From a virus, in IMG/VR virus record IMGVR_UViG_3300008459_000249, positions 1-30,238 of that record: 30,238 bases of DNA. One strand, given 5' to 3'. Shown one piece after another: positions 16,101-22,100 of the stretch. The position numbers were made by a program, and so were the translations under genes. Position 1 is the stretch's first letter. Each line of letters starts with the position of its first letter. Below the pieces are notes generated by a model, which was not told the origin of the DNA, did no database searches, and was given only the letters and a program-made list of their open reading frames with translations.

Positions 16101-19100
16101 TCCTACAGAATAGTTTGCAGGATCAAAGTAAGTTTTATATTTGATTTCTTGATCGGCAATGCCGGGTATTTTACCGTAGATAGGATCTACTACATCAAGG
16201 TATTTAATAAGCTTACCTGTTTCTGTGCTGTATAGATAAACTTTTTTAATTTTAGTTACGTCAACACTTGGTATTTGTTCGTAATGTTTTTGCCAACTGC
16301 TTTCGCTAGCAGATTTAACATACGAATATACTCTACCAGAGCTTGTATAGTTAATAGAAGATACTACTCGATCAATATCAGATTCTGCTGCAAAAGACAG
16401 CAATAGAGTATTTTTATAACCAGAAATACTTGTAATATTTACTATTCGTCTAGCTGTCAACGAACCTGAGACAAAAGTTCTTGTGCCTGCAATCGTATAA
16501 GTGCCAGTTAGGCCTAAACCAGTTCCGTTAGAAATAATTTTTACAGGCGTAAGATTACTTCCGTAGATTGTAGCACCAACTTCAATTCTACCTAGCGTAA
16601 CATCAGTTACAGTTAGTGTTGTACCAGAAATAGAACCAACAAACGCAGCATCAGAAGTAGGAGTGATTGTTTCTCCAAAGATAAATGTTGAGTCTAATAG
16701 ATCAAAAATATCAATCTTGTTTTCATTAGAGGTTCTTTCAAATACAGTTAAGTTAGAATCAAATGTAGTTGAATTTGAATCAAACAACGTAGCATCAATT
16801 CCCGAACTTACAGAATAAGAGTATAGACTCTTATCATCATTTAAAAATCCGATGTCTGTGCCAAATTGCTCAGATCTATATTCTCTAGGACTTCTTAACA
16901 CTTGCCCTATACCAGCTGCCGGGTCGTGTACAAATCCTGTGTTTATATATTTGTAAATTCTTATTTCGCCTACATCAGCTTTTCCGTTTACATCTGTCCT
17001 AGCTGCACCGATGGCTAGAGTAAGACCGTCATTGGACAATGCCACTGATTGGCCTAGCCTTTCTTGATTTAGTCCTAGGAAAGATACTGGGCTAGTATAG
17101 CCGCTGTTAAATTCATAGACAAATACCTGTCCAGAGTTTAGGCCATCTCCAGGAGCAGAAATTACTAATATTTTTCCGGTGTTTGAACACGCAATATCAA
17201 ATCCAAAATATTCATTTGTTGATATACCTGCTGGTGCCGGTATCGATGTTCCTGCGCTCCACCCAACATTAGTATAGTTATAATAATAAGCTCTACCTGT
17301 ATTGCTAGTATAGCCAGTGGCTGCTACAAACAATCTGTATTCGTTGCCTGTAGTTGACCAAGCAAGACTACTGCCAAATTTATCACCGGCTGTTTGGCCT
17401 ATTAATGTTGCATTTATTTCAAATGTTCCAGATTTTTGTCTAAAATAAATCTGTACTTGGCCTTTGTCAGAATCATGTGTTGGTACGCCCACAGCTAACC
17501 AACTTCCGTCATGACTAAATTTTAAAGTGGTTGCAACTACATCGGTAATTCTATCAAACAATGACCAAGAATTGTCGCTTGAACCTTTTTGATATAATGC
17601 TACATATTCAGCTGTAGCTACTGCGGCTAAATTACCAGATCCGTCTATTGCTATACAGCGACCAAAATTAAACGAATTTGCAGGTTCTAAATTAACTAAA
17701 TTATCTTTTCTATAAACAGGATTGTTCTTGTAAACAATATAGTTACCTGCTTGATTACTATCAATCCATGCTAATTCATTTGGTTTAAACTCATCCGGAA
17801 GATAAGAGTTTAAAGTAGTAATGTGAGGAGAACGTTGTTTAAAAACTTTATATGTTACAATAGTATCTGCATCGGCAAAAGATTGCCAACCTTGAACGTC
17901 TTTAACAAATTTAAATTGATTACCGTTAACTACTGTAACTTTATGGAATCCATTTAATTTTTCTGTTCCTTTAATACCAATTATGTCACCCACTGCCAAT
18001 GGAGGCAATGCAAAGGATGTTACAGTTACTTGTTTAGAAGAATTTTCATAGGCTACTGTTTTAACTTTTAAATCATACAGACTAAATCTATACACTGACC
18101 AATCTCTAGACTCAAAAGCTGCCCAGATGTAATCACCGTTAGAAAAATCATTTACATTTAAAGTAATAACATTGGCTATTGATCTTACTGTAGCTTTAAC
18201 ATCTTCAACTCTTACATAACCGCTAGTTCTTAAAAATCTATTAGTAGTATAAGTTGGCCAAATGTTATTTGTGTAGCTCAGAGGTTTAACATAAACATCT
18301 GTAGGTTTATATCTGTAGACAAAATCTTTTTCGTTAATATCAATTGAATCAACTAGTTCAACCGGCTGTGGATTGATTTTAAATTTATTTTCATCTAAAA
18401 TAAATTCTACCTCATCAAAGGTATCAACTGCTCCGTACTCCCCTACACGGAAAGCCCACTCTTCGTCAAACGTTAAACTTTCTTGACCGTCAGCACTTAA
18501 CACATCAAACAGTTTGTTCAATACATTCTGCGTGCCTTTTTCAATAATCATACCCTGATAGAACTTGTATTGACTTACATCATTCTGAATAATGTTTTCG
18601 AGGTATTGACGTTTCTGATAACCAATTAAATGCTGTGCTACTTTTTGCTGACCTGCATCAAAATTGTCAGTATCAAGGTCGTAGAAATCTGTAAACTGTT
18701 CAGCACGATAATCCCAGTTAGGTAATAATTGAGATTTAGGAGTTTCTTCTAAAATCACCCAAGTATCGTCATTGAATTCACGTACACCCTGAATTCTTTC
18801 TTTGGCAGCATAATAAAACTGTTTATATTTTACAATATCACCGAGATTATAATCAGTCCATGGTTCCCACTCTTGAATTTTAGCTTCGTCGTAGATGAAC
18901 CCTTTAATTTCAAACCCTCCGGTCCAACCAGCTGCTATATAACCTATAACTTTAATTCTTTCTTGATGATAACCTGCTTCAATATCGTAGATGGTATCAT
19001 TAAACAAAGTCTTGTTATCAAGGACAACTACGTGTTCCTTCTGTATTAGGTGCAGAGTAATTCCGTAGATACCATAGTTGGTATTTTCTGGTTCGATTAC

Positions 19101-22100
19101 AAATTGATTTTCATTTCTATAAACTTTTATAAATTCTTCATCTAACTTTTGTCCGTCAACTCGAAGAACACTATAGGTATAAAAATTATCTGTCAAATCA
19201 GCAACCACTGAATTTTGAGATTGGAAAATAAGTTTATTAGCACTAGGACTTATACTGAGCACTGAACCCTCTGCCCAGTTCTGTGTAGTCCAGAACGCAA
19301 ATTCTTTTGCACTAGTTTCCCAGTTTGTTACTGTTCCCAGATTATTATTAAAATCATCAAAGACAAAACCTTGATCTTCTAGATAGGCACCGTAGCCCAT
19401 GATGATGTCAACTACTTCTTGTACTGTTGCAATTCTTTTGCCATATGGTATCTTGTCAACATTGTTAGCATTAAAATTCTTTTTTAACTCTATTTCTCTA
19501 CCGCCAATAATTGGTAGTTCTGCAAGTCTAGCATACAGGCGATCATCAAACTCTGTTGAAGCAGTGTGAGTAGTTTTTGCTCTGTAATATAAATTATTAT
19601 ATCTTACAATTTTGCCAGAAGTATAAATTTCTCCTGCTTTCCACTCAAGGAAACTTTCACTGATGCCACCAACTTTAATCACCCTGTCTACTAATTTAGA
19701 CTTGTAAACAATGAAGTAAGGATTTTGAGTATTATAACCTTTTACTTCGTAGCCGTTACTAAATCTTGTAATCAATATACCGCTGTAAATTACTTTTCTT
19801 ATAGCACTTGATGTATTAAGACTAACTGAATAATTTTCTTCAGGCACAAAAACTCCGCCAGCACTGGTTGGAGTTTTGCTGTCTAATAGAATTTTAAATT
19901 TTTCTTTATTAGTGTAAGATCCTAATCTTGTTGACATTTTATTAGTCAACGATGCTAGATCATATTTGTATTGGGTTAATCTTGCTGTATTTTTACTAGT
20001 AAGATATTCAACAACATAGTTTACTAGCCCCGAAGTAAATCTTCTGTCTGTTTCTACTTCATCAGCAACAGAAGGAAAAATAAGATCTTGTAATCTAATA
20101 CGAAGGCCAGTTTCAGAATACACTAATTGGCCAGTATTATTTTTTACAATCCTGCTTCGGTCTATGCATCGTCCAAGGATATCATTTGGTTTTAACAATA
20201 GTATTGTACTAATTAATGCAAATGGATAATAACTGCTTTTTCTCCAAGCAGCTTCAACAGGGCCTTGGTCGCCAAAGACATAAAAAGAATCTGTTGAATT
20301 TTGCATTAGTCCTGCTACATAGCCTGCGTTTAACGGATCAAGTAAAATTCCATTAGTGTCAGCTGGCGGACCTTGGTCTAAAATTAATCTAGCAAATTGT
20401 TTGTTAAGTCTAGGAGGTTTACCAGGCTCTCTAATTAGACCTTCTTTAAGGTCATCCCATAAAACTAGGTTATCGCTAGTATATGGAGCAGGTCCGTAGA
20501 CATCTTGCCACCAAATTGGTTCAATAAAAAATCCTAATGATTCCCAAGGTGTAAGATGAGGCGTGTCTGTATCAAAGAACCATTTGTATATTCCTCTCCA
20601 ATATGCAGGTGCAAGTCTACCATCAGGTGCTACATGATCTCTATAATTGTAAGTAAACGCATTTTCTCTGTCATAGAACAACGGACGAGAATAGTCTTCT
20701 TGAATATTAAGAGTCCATTGATAAAAATATTTTGATAGTACTGAATTAAATTCATCTACTGTATAATCATTTTCTCTACTGTAACTTGGAATATAATTGA
20801 ATATATTAAACAATTCAGTATCATAAGATACTTTTACATTGTTAAAAATTCGTTTTTCTAATTCTAAAATTAAATCGTCTCTATAATCATCAAACGCAAT
20901 AGTAATACTACCGTCATGTCCTTGTATAACTTTGACTGGTTCAATGTATGTGTCGTCAACATAGATTGAAGGTTCAAATAATGGATACAATCCTAGCTTA
21001 CTAGGAGTAGGTGGTACAAAGCATCCATCAGTTGATTCGTATTCATATACTTCAATAATATCGTTTTCGCTTAACTCTGCTAGGAGTGTAACAAACTCAG
21101 TGTCTCCAAATACATAGTCTCGACCGTGTACTAATTGAACATCATTAAGGTATACTCCGACAGCACGATTAGACAATGTTTTTAAATTAAACAATTGACT
21201 TAAAGGATACGATGTAGTTCTAGCATCTAATACTGTGTATTCTGTACGATTTGCTGCGGTATACCCGAACATATCAGAAAGATAATAAGGACTAGATTTA
21301 GGTTTATTTGCAAACATATTTTGCAATATAAAATCTACGTGTCTTCTTGGCTCAGCATCAAAACCACTGTCAGATGCAGCAATAATAAATGCTCTTTTAA
21401 ACTGTGCATAGTCAGTACGTGCAGTATCTAATGCCTTGAGTAGGTTAGCAGACTTATTACCAAGATGATATAAAGAAAGGTTCATTGGACCTGTATGCTG
21501 TACGAATCTTGTTCCGTATTCGCTTAATCGTCCAGCATCTCTTAAGATTGCTTTAGGGCCGTTATTAAAAAATACCAACGGATTGTTACCAATGATAGAG
21601 TCAACGTGATCAATTACTTCACCAAGGGTAAAGTCTTGAATGTTGTTGTTCAACGGATTATTTTCTAAATTAATTGGTAATTTATAATAGCCGTTTTGAT
21701 TTTTATGTTTCTTTGTAAAGCATTCTATAGTAACCATTGAGTCAACAGCATCTGTGGTCAATCTTACTAGTTTGTAAACAACGTCATCAACAATAGAAAA
21801 CTTTGACGGAATTAATCGTGTACCGTTAACATAAACTTTGACTAATAAATCTTCTAGTCCATCTTTAGTATCAAAAACATCTAATGGAAAATCGTTTACT
21901 ATTGACACTGTAGATCTTACACCATTTTCGTCAACTACTGTTTTAGTTTCATTTTTATAAGTTCTTACAATAGGCTGCACGTTGGACAATACATTTTTAA
22001 TCCAGCCGTTTTCATACTTAATACTGTCTAAATTATCAATTATTTTGAGAAAGCCATTGCTAATCGATTTAGAAATTAAACTAGATCCTAGTTTGTATTT

